A stretch of DNA of 64,000 nt, taken from positions 1 through 64,000 of the forward strand of contig CAVRLB010000006.1 of assembly GCA_963722295.1 (NCBI GenBank), read 5' to 3'. This document shows positions 21,105 through 28,813 of this stretch, in pieces; the stretch's first letter is position 1; every line of letters starts with the position of its first letter. The position numbers and the translations under genes are program-made. The notes beneath the pieces were generated by a model, which did not search any database, was not told the DNA's origin, and saw nothing but the letters and a program-made list of their open reading frames with translations. Source of the stretch: Brooklawnia sp032229645 (lineage in GTDB: Bacteria; Actinomycetota; Actinomycetes; Propionibacteriales; Propionibacteriaceae).

Positions 21105-22682
21105 ATGACTGGACCATCACCGATCGTCGAGATGACCGGGATCTCGATTGAGTTCCCGGGTGTCAAAGCACTCGACGGCGTGGATTTCCGGCTCTTCCCC
21201 GGTGAGGTGCACAGCCTCATGGGCGAGAACGGCGCCGGCAAATCCACCCTCATCAAGGCGCTCACCGGCGTCTACAAGATCAACTCAGGATCCATCGTCG
21301 TCCAAGGCGAAGAGCGCCATTTCAGCGGTCCCGCCGATGCTCAGCTGGCCGGCATCTCTACGGTGTATCAGGAAGTGAACCTCTGCACGAACCTCTCCAT
21401 CGGAGAAAACGTCATGCTGGGTCACGAAATACATGGACGCTTCGGCATCAACTGGAAGGCCACCTATGAACGGGCCGCCGAGGTGCTGCACAAGCTGGGC
21501 CTCGACTACCTCGATCCCACCCGCCCCCTATCGACCATCTCCATCGCGCTACAGCAGATCGTCGCGATCAGCCGGGCGATGGTCACCGACTCCAAGGTCC
21601 TGATCCTCGACGAGCCGACGTCCTCGCTCGACGCCAACGAGGTCGAGGGCCTGTTCAAGGTCATTCGCAACCTGCGCGATGAGGGCGTGTCCATTCTCTT
21701 CGTCTCGCACTTCCTCGATCAGGTCTACGCGATCAGCGACCGAATGACCGTGCTCCGAAACGGACGCTACGTGGGCGAATACCTCACCGCCGAGCTCGAC
21801 CGGCGCTCGCTGATCGAGAAGATGATCGGCAAGGACCTCTCCGCGCTCGAATCGCTGGGCTCGGGCCACGAGTTCAATCCGCACGCCGATGAGGCGACTC
21901 CGGTGCTGAGCGCCCGAGGCATCGCACGGCGCGGCTCGATCGAGGCCACCGATCTCGACCTGCATCGCGGCGAGGTGCTGGGAATCGCGGGTCTCCTGGG
22001 CTCCGGACGCACCGAGCTCGCCCGCCTGATCTACGGCGCGGACAAGGCCGAATCCGGCGAGATCGAGGTGGACGGCCACCCGGTCGCGCTTTCCAGTCCG
22101 GCCATCGGGCTCGACAACCGCATCGCCTACTCAACCGAGAACCGCCGCGATGAGGGCATCATCGCAGATCTGTCTATTCGCGAGAACATCGTGCTGGCGG
22201 TGCAGGCGAAGCGCGGCTGGATGCACCCGCTCTCGCGCAAGCAGCAGGACGAACTTGTCAGCCGGTACATCACAGCGATGGGTGTGCGGCCGGCCGACCC
22301 CGAGCGTCCGATCAAGAATCTGTCCGGAGGCAACCAGCAGAAGGTGCTGCTGGGACGCTGGCTTGCCACAGATCCGCAGGTCCTGATCCTCGACGAGCCG
22401 ACCCGCGGCATTGACGTCGGCGCAAAGGCGGAGATTCAGGAATACGTCGTCCGGCTGGCCGACGACGGTGTGAGCGTGGTCTTCATCTCCTCCGAACTTG
22501 AGGAGGTCGTGCGGTTGTCCGACCGGATCATCGTCCTCAAGGACCACCAGAAGATCGCCGAGATCCATAACGGCCCCGATGTCACAGCGGCGAGCATCGT
22601 CGACATTATCGCCAACTACCAGACGCCGGGTTCTCCCCCGATTGAGCCTCCCGACGCAAACGACAAGGAGTCGGTGGCATGA
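21105..22682 (+). CDS. Sugar ABC transporter ATP-binding protein (two ATPase domains)
   Basis: The 525-residue protein carries two ABC domains. The first has Walker A GENGAGKSTLIK near residue 42 and Walker B VLILDEPTSSLD near 165. The second has a degenerate Walker A (GLLGSGRTELAR near 299), ABC signature NLSGGNQQKVLL near 406 and Walker B LILDEPTRG near 427. This is the RbsA/MglA/YtfR layout for carbohydrate import. Its end overlaps the next permease by four bases (ATGA), so translation is coupled. It energises uptake of the sugar bound by the preceding lipoprotein, probably arabinose. Confidence 0.93.
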   Translation: MTGPSPIVEMTGISIEFPGVKALDGVDFRLFPGEVHSLMGENGAGKSTLIKALTGVYKINSGSIVVQGEERHFSGPADAQLAGISTVYQEVNLCTNLSIGENVMLGHEIHGRFGINWKATYERAAEVLHKLGLDYLDPTRPLSTISIALQQIVAISRAMVTDSKVLILDEPTSSLDANEVEGLFKVIRNLRDEGVSILFVSHFLDQVYAISDRMTVLRNGRYVGEYLTAELDRRSLIEKMIGKDLSALESLGSGHEFNPHADEATPVLSARGIARRGSIEATDLDLHRGEVLGIAGLLGSGRTELARLIYGADKAESGEIEVDGHPVALSSPAIGLDNRIAYSTENRRDEGIIADLSIRENIVLAVQAKRGWMHPLSRKQQDELVSRYITAMGVRPADPERPIKNLSGGNQQKVLLGRWLATDPQVLILDEPTRGIDVGAKAEIQEYVVRLADDGVSVVFISSELEEVVRLSDRIIVLKDHQKIAEIHNGPDVTAASIVDIIANYQTPGSPPIEPPDANDKESVA

Positions 22683-23758
22683 CCGACGAGAAGACGACCT
22701 GGGCCACCAGACTGAAGGAGTCGGCCCGCAAGCCCTTCTTCTGGGGCATCGTGGCGATAGTGGTGCTGCTGGGCATCAACCTGCTGAAGGATCCCAGATT
22801 CCTGTCCATCAGCTACAACGCGAGCACCGGCTACCTGTCGGGCAACCTGCTCGACATCCTGCGGGCGGCATCACCGATCATGCTGATCGCGGTCGGCATG
22901 ACCCTGGTGGTTGCCACCGCCGGCATCGACCTGTCGGTCGGTTCGGTGATGGTCGCCTCCGGCGCGGTGGCGATGCAATTCTTGGCCGGCACCGACGTCC
23001 CGAACTCGATGGGCGGTGTACTCGGCGCCATCGGTATGGCCCTGCTCGTCGGAACCGGCATCGGACTGTGCTCCGGCATCCTGGTCGCCTACGTCGGCCT
23101 GCAGCCGTTCATCACGACACTGGTGATGATGATGGCAGGTCGAGGCCTCGCCAAGGTCATCACCGGCGGCAACAACACGAAGGCCTCCAGCGAAGGATTC
23201 TCGTGGATCGCCAACGGCCGCATCGCCGGCTTTCCGGTGGTCTTCCTCATCGCTGTGATCATCGTGCTCGCGGTGGCGCTGGTGATCCGCAAGACCGCAC
23301 TGGGCATGATGATCGAGTCGGTTGGCGTGAACGCCGAAGCGGCCCGGATGGCCGGCATCAAACCACGCGGTCTGCAGGTCACCGTCTACACGCTGAGCGG
23401 CATGCTCGCCGCGTGCGCAGGCATGATGTCGGTTGCCTCGGTGATGACCGTGGACGTCTCGCAAACCGGCAACGGTCTCGAGATGGACGCGATCCTCGCG
23501 CTCGTGGTGGGCGGCACCTCGTTGGCCGGCGGCAAATTCCACATCGGCGGTTCGGTCGTCGGCGCCCTGATGATCACCACGCTCGACAAGACCGTCACCT
23601 TCCTCGGCATTCCCTCATCGGCGACCCCCGCCTTCAAGGCGGTCGTCATCATCATCTTGTGCCTCCTGCAATCTGAGCGGGTGCGCAACCTCCTCAAGAG
23701 GCGTGTGCGCAAGACGGCAGTACCGAGCGCATCAGCGAAAGTGAGCGTGGCAGCATGA
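22679..23758 (+). CDS. Sugar ABC transporter permease (YtfT-like)
   Basis: A 359-residue integral membrane protein of the RbsC/BPD_transp_2 family with about nine to ten hydrophobic segments. The motifs VGMTLVVATAGIDLSVGSVM (near 78-97) and a C-terminal ALVVGGTSLAGG loop that contacts the ATPase are visible. It forms the membrane channel with the next gene's product. ATGA overlaps at both ends show strong coupling. Homology to YtfT is by order and two-permease layout; substrate is inferred as a pentose. Confidence 0.9.
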   Translation: MTDEKTTWATRLKESARKPFFWGIVAIVVLLGINLLKDPRFLSISYNASTGYLSGNLLDILRAASPIMLIAVGMTLVVATAGIDLSVGSVMVASGAVAMQFLAGTDVPNSMGGVLGAIGMALLVGTGIGLCSGILVAYVGLQPFITTLVMMMAGRGLAKVITGGNNTKASSEGFSWIANGRIAGFPVVFLIAVIIVLAVALVIRKTALGMMIESVGVNAEAARMAGIKPRGLQVTVYTLSGMLAACAGMMSVASVMTVDVSQTGNGLEMDAILALVVGGTSLAGGKFHIGGSVVGALMITTLDKTVTFLGIPSSATPAFKAVVIIILCLLQSERVRNLLKRRVRKTAVPSASAKVSVAA

Positions 23759-24798
23759 GTGCGATCGCAGTGCAGCCGGAGAACACCGGTCTCAGCTCGA
23801 AGATCAAGAGCTGGATGGACGCCAAGGCCATGCTGCTGCCCACCTACGCCGCTCTGGTGATCTTCGTGGGAATGCTCATCTACGGCCAGGCCGAGTACGG
23901 GCTCATCGTCTCCAAGGGCGCGATGCAGTGGGGCACGATGTCCAATCTGCTGATCAACAACGCCCACATCATCATCCTCGCGGTCGGCATGACCTTCGTG
24001 ATTCTCACCGGAGGCATCGACCTGTCGGTCGGCGCGGTGATCGCGTTCTCCTCGTTGTCGGGCGTGATGCTCACCAATGCCGGGGTCAACGGCTGGCTCA
24101 CGATGGTGATCATGATTCTGATCGGCACGCTTTTCGGACTCTTCTCGGGCGTGTTGGTGCAGTACTTCAACGTGCAGCCGTTCATCGCGACACTGGCCAC
24201 GATGTTCTTGGCGCGCGGCCTGGCATCGATGCTCAGCACCGAGCCCCAGCGACTGTCGGACGACTCGCCGATCAAGCTGATCTCGACCGACATCAAACTC
24301 ATCGACGGCCCCAAGGTCAATGACCTGATCGTCACACCGGGCGTCCTGATCGCTATCCTCGTCGTTGCCGCAGGCTGGTGGACGCTGCATCGCACCCGCA
24401 CGGGCCGCACCATCTACGCGATCGGCGGCTCGGAGACCTCGGCGTCGCTGATGGGCCTTCCGGTGGTGCGGACCAAGCTGTTCATCTATACGATCAGCGG
24501 AACGCTGGCCGGGATCGCGGGCCTGGTCTACACCGCAGAGCTGGGCAAGGCGCAGAACATCACCGGCGTCGGCTGGGAGCTGGACGCGATCGCCGCAACC
24601 GTGATCGGCGGCACCCTACTGACCGGCGCGTTCGGATATGTGCTCGGCTCGGTCGTCGGCGCCCTGGTGCTCGGCCTGATGACAGTGCTGATCACCCGCA
24701 ACGGGGCGATCCCGGCCGAATGGACGACCATCATCACCGGTGCCATCCTGCTGGTCTTCGTGCTCTTGCAGCGCGCAATCACCTTGCGCAAGAAATAG
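23755..24798 (+). CDS. Sugar ABC transporter permease (YjfF-like)
   Basis: The 347-residue second permease of the heteromeric importer has the same RbsC-type motifs (VGMTFVILTGGIDLSVGAVI near 74-93; TVIGGTLLTGAFG near 281). Two different permeases distinguish this YtfQRT-YjfF/AraUVWZ type from RbsABC systems that use a homodimer. It overlaps the previous gene by ATGA and is the last gene before a strong rho-independent terminator, so the arabinose operon ends here. Confidence 0.9.
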   Translation: MSAIAVQPENTGLSSKIKSWMDAKAMLLPTYAALVIFVGMLIYGQAEYGLIVSKGAMQWGTMSNLLINNAHIIILAVGMTFVILTGGIDLSVGAVIAFSSLSGVMLTNAGVNGWLTMVIMILIGTLFGLFSGVLVQYFNVQPFIATLATMFLARGLASMLSTEPQRLSDDSPIKLISTDIKLIDGPKVNDLIVTPGVLIAILVVAAGWWTLHRTRTGRTIYAIGGSETSASLMGLPVVRTKLFIYTISGTLAGIAGLVYTAELGKAQNITGVGWELDAIAATVIGGTLLTGAFGYVLGSVVGALVLGLMTVLITRNGAIPAEWTTIITGAILLVFVLLQRAITLRKK

Positions 24799-24816
24799 GA
24801 CCTTCTCGCGAATCTG

Positions 24817-24870
24817 GCCGCCGGCCGCGACTCACCGCTCATCGGGCGGGAGCCGCGGCCGGCGGTTTTT
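24817..24870 (+). terminator. Rho-independent terminator of the arabinose operon
   Basis: CCGCCGGCCGCG (24818-24829) pairs perfectly with CGCGGCCGGCGG (24854-24865) and is followed directly by TTTTT (24866-24870). It starts about 20 bases after the last permease stop. Confidence 0.9.
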
Positions 24871-24931
24871 GCTCCGGCGGCAGTCGATCGTCTGGCAACA
24901 GTTGAACGAGCAATTACCGCTGGCGAAGTAA

Positions 24932-25048
24932 GGGCCTGACAGAGATTAACGCGTCGAGTGGCGGTTTCTGGGCGGGATGCATGATAAGGCGGAGGTTCGC
25001 CCTCGTGCTGGTAGCACGTGGGCGCGGCCGACAACGCAATCAGGCGCC
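24932..25048 (+). ncRNA. Candidate structured leader RNA upstream of poxB
   Basis: The 378-base gap before poxB has no gene. GCCTGA (24934-24939) can pair with TCAGGC (25040-25045) as a closing stem around a hairpin of CGCCCTCGTGCT (24998-25009), loop GGT, and AGCACGTGGGCG (25013-25024), eleven pairs with one mismatch. I could not match it to a known riboswitch class. A fragmentary CCTTA/TAAGG repeat lies nearer poxB at about 25107. It could equally be a remnant of a transferred segment. Confidence 0.3.
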
Positions 25049-25248
25049 CGATCCAGGAAGCGACACGCAGCGGTAATTCTCTGGAGGGTCCTAAGTGAGC
25101 ATACCCTTAGCCATAAGGAGATCCGCTGTCCTTCCAGCGCGCTGCCGGTGGGCCTGAGCACGTCATTCTGCTCGCGAGCCGCGCACTCGATCCTGGGCTG
25201 GTCCCCCGTCATCGTGAGAGCTCGTCTCTACCGTCGTGGGAAGAAGAA

Positions 25249-26970
25249 ATGGTCACAGTAGCCAAGAACATCGTCGACACCCTTGCTGCCAGCGGGGTGC
25301 AGCGCGTCTACGGGATTCCCGGCGATTCGCTCAATGGGTTCACCGACGCACTGCGCGACTCAGGCATTGGCTGGGTGCATGTGCGCCACGAGGAGGCCGC
25401 GGCCTTCGCCGCCAGCGCGGAAGCTGCGCTAACCGGCGGGCTCGCGGTCTGCGTCGGCAGCTGCGGTCCGGGCAACCTGCACCTGATCAACGGCCTCTTC
25501 GATGCGCAACGCTCCCGGGTGCCGGTGCTGGCGATCGCCGCGCACATCCCGACTTCCGAGATCGGTTCCGGGTACTTCCAGGAGACCCATCCGCAAGAGC
25601 TCTTCCGCGAGTGCTCGGTCTATTGCGAGTACGCAGCCGATCCCATCCAGATGCCGCGCGTGCTGCGTACGGCCATGCAGGCCGCGCTGGCACAGCGCGG
25701 GGTGGCCGTCGTGGTGATCCCCGGCGATGTCGCTCTCGCGGATGCCGTCGACCAGACCATCACCGCGGTCAAGGCTTCGTCCCCGAGAGTCACGCCGAGT
25801 GATGACGAGCTGAGGCAGGCCGCCGGGCTGCTGAACCAGGCGAAGAAGGTGACCATTCTGGCCGGTGCCGGTGCCGAGGGCGCTCACGATCAGGTGGTCG
25901 CGCTGGCCGACCAGTTGGGCGCCCCGATCGTCCATACGCTGCGCAGCAAGCAGTTCATCGAATACGACAACCCGTTCGATGTCGGCATGACCGGCCTGCT
26001 CGGCTTCGCGTCCGGTTATCGAGCGATGGAGAACTGCGACACCCTTCTCATGCTGGGCAGCGATTTCCCCTATCGCCCGTTCCTGCCCGATCAGGCCGAA
26101 GTGATCCAGATCGACCTGCGCGGCGAGCATCTCGGACGCCGGATTCCACTCGAACTCGGACTGGTCGGCGATGTCGGCGACACCGTGGACGCGCTGTTGC
26201 CGTTGCTGCAGCGTCACCAGAACCGCAGCCATCTCGAGGAATCGCTGACCCACTACGCCAAGACCCGCGCCAAGCTGGACGACCTGGCCACCCCGCGCAA
26301 GGGCAAGCAACCGCTGCACCCGCAATATGTCGCCAGGCTGATCGATGAGATCGCCGATGATGATGCGGTCTTCATCCCCGATGTCGGCTCACCGGTGATC
26401 TGGGCTGCTCGGTACCTGAAGATGAACGGCAAGCGCAAGGTGATCGGCTCGTTCATCCACGGTTCGATGGCCAATGCGCTGCCCCAGGCCGTCGGCGTGG
26501 CCTCCGCCTATCCGGGACGCCAGGTTGTCGCGCTGTCCGGCGACGGCGGGGTCGAAATGCTGCTCGGCGAGCTGCTGACCCTGGTGCAGAACAAGCTGCC
26601 GGTGAAGGTGGTCGTCTTCAACAACTCCTCGCTGAACTTCGTCGAACTGGAGATGAAGGCCAGCGGCTTCGTGACCACGACGACCGATCTGGAGAACCCG
26701 GACCTGGCCGGTATCGCGCGGGCTGTCGGGATGAAGGGCTTCCACGTCGACAGCTCCGACGCGCTGCGCGGCGCCTTGACCGAGGCTTTCGCCTACGACG
26801 GTCCCGCGCTGATCGATGTGGTGACCGAACGCCAGGAGCTGACCATCCCGCCGTCGGTCAAGCTTGAGCAGGCAAAGGGCTTCGCCCTCTACGCGATGCG
26901 CACCCTGCTGTCGGGACGCGGTGATGAACTGGTCGACCTGACGAAGGCCAATATGCACCAGATCTTCTGA
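25249..26970 (+). CDS. poxB: Pyruvate oxidase / pyruvate dehydrogenase (quinone)
   Basis: This 573-residue thiamine-diphosphate enzyme has the N-terminal catalytic Glu region RHEEAAAFAASAEAAL near residue 50, a central FAD-binding domain, and the C-terminal ThDP/Mg2+ motif GDGGVEMLLGEL near 430 with NNSSLNFVELEM. It decarboxylates pyruvate to acetate and CO2 and passes electrons to membrane quinone, bypassing acetyl-CoA. The C-terminal membrane-binding tail is only modestly amphipathic in sequence. The GGGAAGAAG ribosome site supports the ATG. With NifJ nearby, the organism has alternative fates for pyruvate under low and high oxygen, which is inference. It runs convergent with corA. Confidence 0.92.
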   Translation: MVTVAKNIVDTLAASGVQRVYGIPGDSLNGFTDALRDSGIGWVHVRHEEAAAFAASAEAALTGGLAVCVGSCGPGNLHLINGLFDAQRSRVPVLAIAAHIPTSEIGSGYFQETHPQELFRECSVYCEYAADPIQMPRVLRTAMQAALAQRGVAVVVIPGDVALADAVDQTITAVKASSPRVTPSDDELRQAAGLLNQAKKVTILAGAGAEGAHDQVVALADQLGAPIVHTLRSKQFIEYDNPFDVGMTGLLGFASGYRAMENCDTLLMLGSDFPYRPFLPDQAEVIQIDLRGEHLGRRIPLELGLVGDVGDTVDALLPLLQRHQNRSHLEESLTHYAKTRAKLDDLATPRKGKQPLHPQYVARLIDEIADDDAVFIPDVGSPVIWAARYLKMNGKRKVIGSFIHGSMANALPQAVGVASAYPGRQVVALSGDGGVEMLLGELLTLVQNKLPVKVVVFNNSSLNFVELEMKASGFVTTTTDLENPDLAGIARAVGMKGFHVDSSDALRGALTEAFAYDGPALIDVVTERQELTIPPSVKLEQAKGFALYAMRTLLSGRGDELVDLTKANMHQIF

Positions 26971-27148
26971 TCGGGTCCGAATCGACGACCTGGCCACGCA
27001 GGGACTCACCCGTCATGGCCTCGACCGGGGACTTCGTATTGAAGGGCAGCGTTCTCCGACGTGCGCTGCGCGGTCGCGAGCTTCGCGCCACGGACAGCGA
27101 GCATCCACACCTCGACTGCGGCACACCGTGTCCAACAGTCCCGTCGTG

Positions 27149-28276
27149 TCAGATCCACCCTTTGCGGCGGAAGACCAACCACATGATCGCGGCCGAGACG
27201 AGCATCAGCCCCAGTGCCCCGGGGTAACCCGCGTCCAGATGCAGCTCTGGCATGATGTCGAAGTTCATACCGTAGATACCGGTGATCATGGTCGGGACGA
27301 ACAAGATGCCGGCCCATGCGGAGATCTTCTTCATATCTTCGTTCTGCGCATTGGACGCCTCGGCAAGACTCTTCATCTCTTCGTTCTGTTGCTGGGCGAC
27401 CAGCGCAGCGTTGAGCGCGAGGACATCGCGCAGTGTCGTCCGGAAGCCCTCTATCTCCTCCAATGCACGGGCCGAGTGATCGGCGACATCACGCAGGTAT
27501 TCCTGGAGGTCATCGGCCACCTCGTACTTGCTGAAGCCACCGGCCAGACCACCGATGATCGCGCGCAGCGGGCGCACCGCCTCGTGGAACTCCACGATCT
27601 CCTGGCTCAACTCGTAGATGCGCCGCGAGACGCCTGCGCTGCCGGTGAAGACCTGATCTTCGATCTCCTCGACATCGTTCGCCAGGCCCTCGAGTACCGG
27701 AGCGTAGCCGTCGACCACCGCGTCCAAGATCGCGTAGACGATTCCCTCCGTGCCGAACGCGAGCATCTGCGGATCGGCCTCCATGCCGAAACGCACCACT
27801 CCCAGATCGGGTGAACGGCCATGCCTTACGGTGATCACGAAGTTCTCACCGCTGAAGACATGCAGCTCGCCGAATTCGATCTCCTCGTTGGCGTCGAGGT
27901 AACGGGCGGCCCGCAGCACGACGAACAGGGTGTCGTCGTAGCGTTCGAGCTTGCTGCGCTGGTGCGCCTGGATGGCATCCTCGACGGCCAGTTCGTGCAG
28001 TCCGAAGAGTTCGCCGAGCTCGATGAGATCGTCCGCATCGGGCTGGTAGAGCCCTATCCAGGCCATCGAGCCGGGCGTCTCCCGTAGCTGGCGAGCCGCC
28101 TCGGCGAGCGAATCAGGACTCGCGACGCGCTTGCCGTCGACATAGATGGCATTGCCGGTGACCGTTCGCGGCTCCTGCTCGGGCGCGATCGTGGCCTTTC
28201 TTGCAGGGATAGGGAAGCCGTAGCCGTCGGCGCGCGGAGCCGGCTCGCGGGTGATGAAGGGACGCTCGGTGCTCAT
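27149..28276 (-). CDS. corA: CorA-family magnesium/cobalt transporter
   Basis: A 375-residue protein with a large N-terminal cytoplasmic domain, a long helical stalk and two C-terminal membrane helices. The pore signature appears in TGIYGMNFDIMPEL near residue 333, followed by the second helix and a basic tail (FRRKGWI). It forms a pentameric Mg2+ channel. The N-terminus is about 45 residues longer than short CorA proteins and is polar. About 80 bases upstream lies a ten-codon leader peptide whose ribosome site is buried in a hairpin, so magnesium-dependent translational control is likely. The corA ribosome site itself is weak (GAGAG). Confidence 0.93.
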   Translation of the reverse strand: MSTERPFITREPAPRADGYGFPIPARKATIAPEQEPRTVTGNAIYVDGKRVASPDSLAEAARQLRETPGSMAWIGLYQPDADDLIELGELFGLHELAVEDAIQAHQRSKLERYDDTLFVVLRAARYLDANEEIEFGELHVFSGENFVITVRHGRSPDLGVVRFGMEADPQMLAFGTEGIVYAILDAVVDGYAPVLEGLANDVEEIEDQVFTGSAGVSRRIYELSQEIVEFHEAVRPLRAIIGGLAGGFSKYEVADDLQEYLRDVADHSARALEEIEGFRTTLRDVLALNAALVAQQQNEEMKSLAEASNAQNEDMKKISAWAGILFVPTMITGIYGMNFDIMPELHLDAGYPGALGLMLVSAAIMWLVFRRKGWI

Positions 28277-28354
28277 GGTGCTCTCGATCTGTTCCGTGGC
28301 CGCAACGAGGCCTGTGGGCGTCGGCGGCCGGACGTGGGAAAAGGGAATCCGGAA

Positions 28355-28387
28355 TCAGTTCGCGGGACTAGGAGGTTCAGCGGACAT
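28355..28387 (-). CDS. corA leader peptide (MSAEPPSPAN)
   Basis: This ten-codon frame has an ideal ribosome site, AAAGGAGG (28402-28395), seven bases before its ATG. The peptide is rich in Glu and Pro (E-P-P-S-P), the type of early nascent chain known to stall or destabilise ribosomes at low Mg2+ in the enterobacterial mgtA leader. The ribosome site (AGGAGGTTC, 28400-28392) pairs perfectly with the Glu-Pro-Pro codons (GAACCTCCT, 28378-28370), leaving the start codon in the loop. It ends 78 bases before corA. Function is inferred. Confidence 0.6.
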   Translation of the reverse strand: MSAEPPSPAN

Positions 28388-28484
28388 CGTCGAACCTCCT
28401 TTCTGGCCGTGGGTGGGGTCGAGTCCCCGGCCAATCATCCCACCTGATCAGCAGCAGGGCAAAGCCTGGTTGTATCCAACCGGC

Positions 28485-28750
28485 AGTGGATAAACTCCGA
28501 TCTGCTGTGGATAGCTCACCGAAGATCTACCTGCACGATCGTGCCGACGCATGCGCACCGGCCGAGACGAGTTTCTTACGCGACACGCCGAGAAATCAGA
28601 AAGAACCCCGGTCGACAGTCGTTTCCACTTGTCATCACGGACTTCGCGGGCAGAGTCCGGACGCTATCCACCGCGCATGCCGGGTCTTGTCCACTGCACC
28701 CTCGGCGAGTTCCACAGCCTGAACCAGTTACCCACAGCCCCTGTGGATAA
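28485..28750. promoter_or_regulatory. DnaA-box cluster upstream of dnaB
   Basis: Six 9-mers match TTATCCACA or its reverse with at most two differences: AGTGGATAA (28485-28493), TGTGGATAG (28506-28514), CTATCCACC (28664-28672), TTGTCCACT (28687-28695), TTACCCACA (28728-28736) and a perfect TGTGGATAA (28742-28750). The last two face each other around CCCC just before the dnaB -35 element. No dnaA, dnaN or AT-rich unwinding block is present, so regulation of dnaB is likelier than an origin. Confidence 0.6.
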
Positions 28751-28756
28751 CTCTGG

Positions 28757-28785
28757 TTGACAGCGGGCACCAACCCTTCTAGTGT
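28757..28785 (+). promoter_or_regulatory. dnaB promoter
   Basis: TTGACA (28757-28762) and TAGTGT (28780-28785) are spaced by 17 bases, a near-consensus housekeeping-sigma promoter. It predicts a short leader of about 22 bases carrying AGAAGGGGG before the ATG. A perfect DnaA box ends six bases before the -35 element. Confidence 0.75.
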
Positions 28786-28813
28786 TCCGTGAACATCATC
28801 AGAAGGGGGCACC

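Larger units (their letters stand above)
28388..28813. other. Divergent corA/dnaB intergenic region
   Basis: The 426-base region has no protein gene but contains the corA leader promoter side, a cluster of six DnaA-box-like 9-mers and the dnaB promoter. Short frames in it are not conserved-looking and lack good ribosome sites. Confidence 0.6.

Noticed and set aside
24880..24931. Transposase remnant (reading RRQSIVWQQLNEQLPLAK)
   Set aside because: Too short and no inverted repeats or second fragment nearby; could be chance.
24940..25110. TPP, FMN or T-box riboswitch upstream of poxB
   Set aside because: The core consensus segments of these classes could not be found; only generic stems are visible.
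28485..28750. Chromosomal origin (oriC)
   Set aside because: DnaA boxes are present but dnaA/dnaN and an AT-rich unwinding region are not; a regulatory role for dnaB explains the boxes better.
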